A stretch of DNA of 64,000 nucleotides from Variovorax sp. GTDB taxonomy: Bacteria; Pseudomonadota; Gammaproteobacteria; Burkholderiales; Burkholderiaceae_C. Made by a program: the position numbers and the translations under genes. The DNA lies in contig JANXTS010000019.1 in assembly GCA_025352265.1 (NCBI GenBank), positions 1 through 64,000 of the forward strand, read 5' to 3'. This document shows positions 60,654 through 64,000 of this stretch, piece by piece (position 1 is the first letter of the stretch; every line of letters begins with the position of its first letter). The notes under the pieces were generated by a model that searched no databases, had not been told where the DNA came from, and saw only the letters and a list, made by a program, of their open reading frames with translations.

Positions 60654-64000
<3,347 letters not shown>

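Overview
The window is about 64 kb of GC-rich chromosome from a betaproteobacterium. The most likely source is Comamonadaceae (Variovorax or a close relative). This placement is inferred from gene content and codon use, not from a marker gene. Supporting content includes PHB-granule proteins (PhaM, PhaF-like), the pilT/pilU pair next to yggS, DUF2242, DUF3108 and DUF3567 proteins, and a rsmI/yraN/SIS/BON-lipoprotein cluster. No IS element, prophage, CRISPR array or rRNA was seen. One tRNA gene, tRNA-Arg(CCG), is present.

Layout. 1-7.6 kb: end of an unknown gene, a membrane-anchored cytochrome c, a tripartite RND efflux operon and its divergent TetR regulator, with an AcrR-type operator between them. 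7.6-15.2 kb: tRNA-Arg, a DUF4142 protein, a glutathione transferase, rsmI facing yraN-SIS-dolP-like, a beta-hydroxyacid dehydrogenase and pilT-pilU. 15.2-20 kb: yggS, glutamate dehydrogenase, a DUF2242 lipoprotein, an orphan receiver protein and arginase. 20-32 kb: a lipid region with a wax ester synthase/DGAT, two phasin-like proteins, a TetR regulator, an alpha/beta hydrolase, a self-sufficient CYP102-type P450 reductase, a second TetR regulator and a single-chain acyl-CoA carboxylase. 32-38.4 kb: an SGNH hydrolase, then a tight purU-glcD-like-lrgA-lrgB operon facing an omega-amino acid aminotransferase. 38.4-43.9 kb: a ChaN lipoprotein, DUF3567 and DUF3108 proteins, an FAH-family hydrolase, an M48 lipoprotein and a VOC protein.

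43.9-47.7 kb is a likely copper-uptake cluster: DUF2946, a TonB-dependent receptor and a YcnI-PCuAC fusion. 47.7-51.3 kb holds PhaM-FIST and small FHA, DUF805 and DUF5339-like proteins. 51.3-53 kb is the most unusual stretch. A 44-residue open frame resembling only the extended signal peptide (ESPR) of autotransporter adhesins ends in a TGATG overlap with a receiver-like protein that lacks the phospho-acceptor Asp and the conserved Lys. An intact OmpR-type response regulator starts one base later. A perfect 16-bp palindrome lies upstream. 53-64 kb: an XRE regulator, a lipid-remodelling run (ceramidase-like, LplT-PlsC fusion, PAP2), a zinc-ribbon membrane protein pair, DUF3597, an SDR, an aldose epimerase, tgt and a PQQ-type sugar dehydrogenase that runs off the window.

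Functional themes are envelope export and adhesion control (RND pump, pili, ESPR/regulator cluster), storage and membrane lipids (PHB, wax ester/TAG, P450, acyl-CoA carboxylase, PlsC/PAP2), C2/one-carbon metabolism (glcD-like, LrgAB, PurU) and copper handling. All assignments were made by reading motifs, without database searches.
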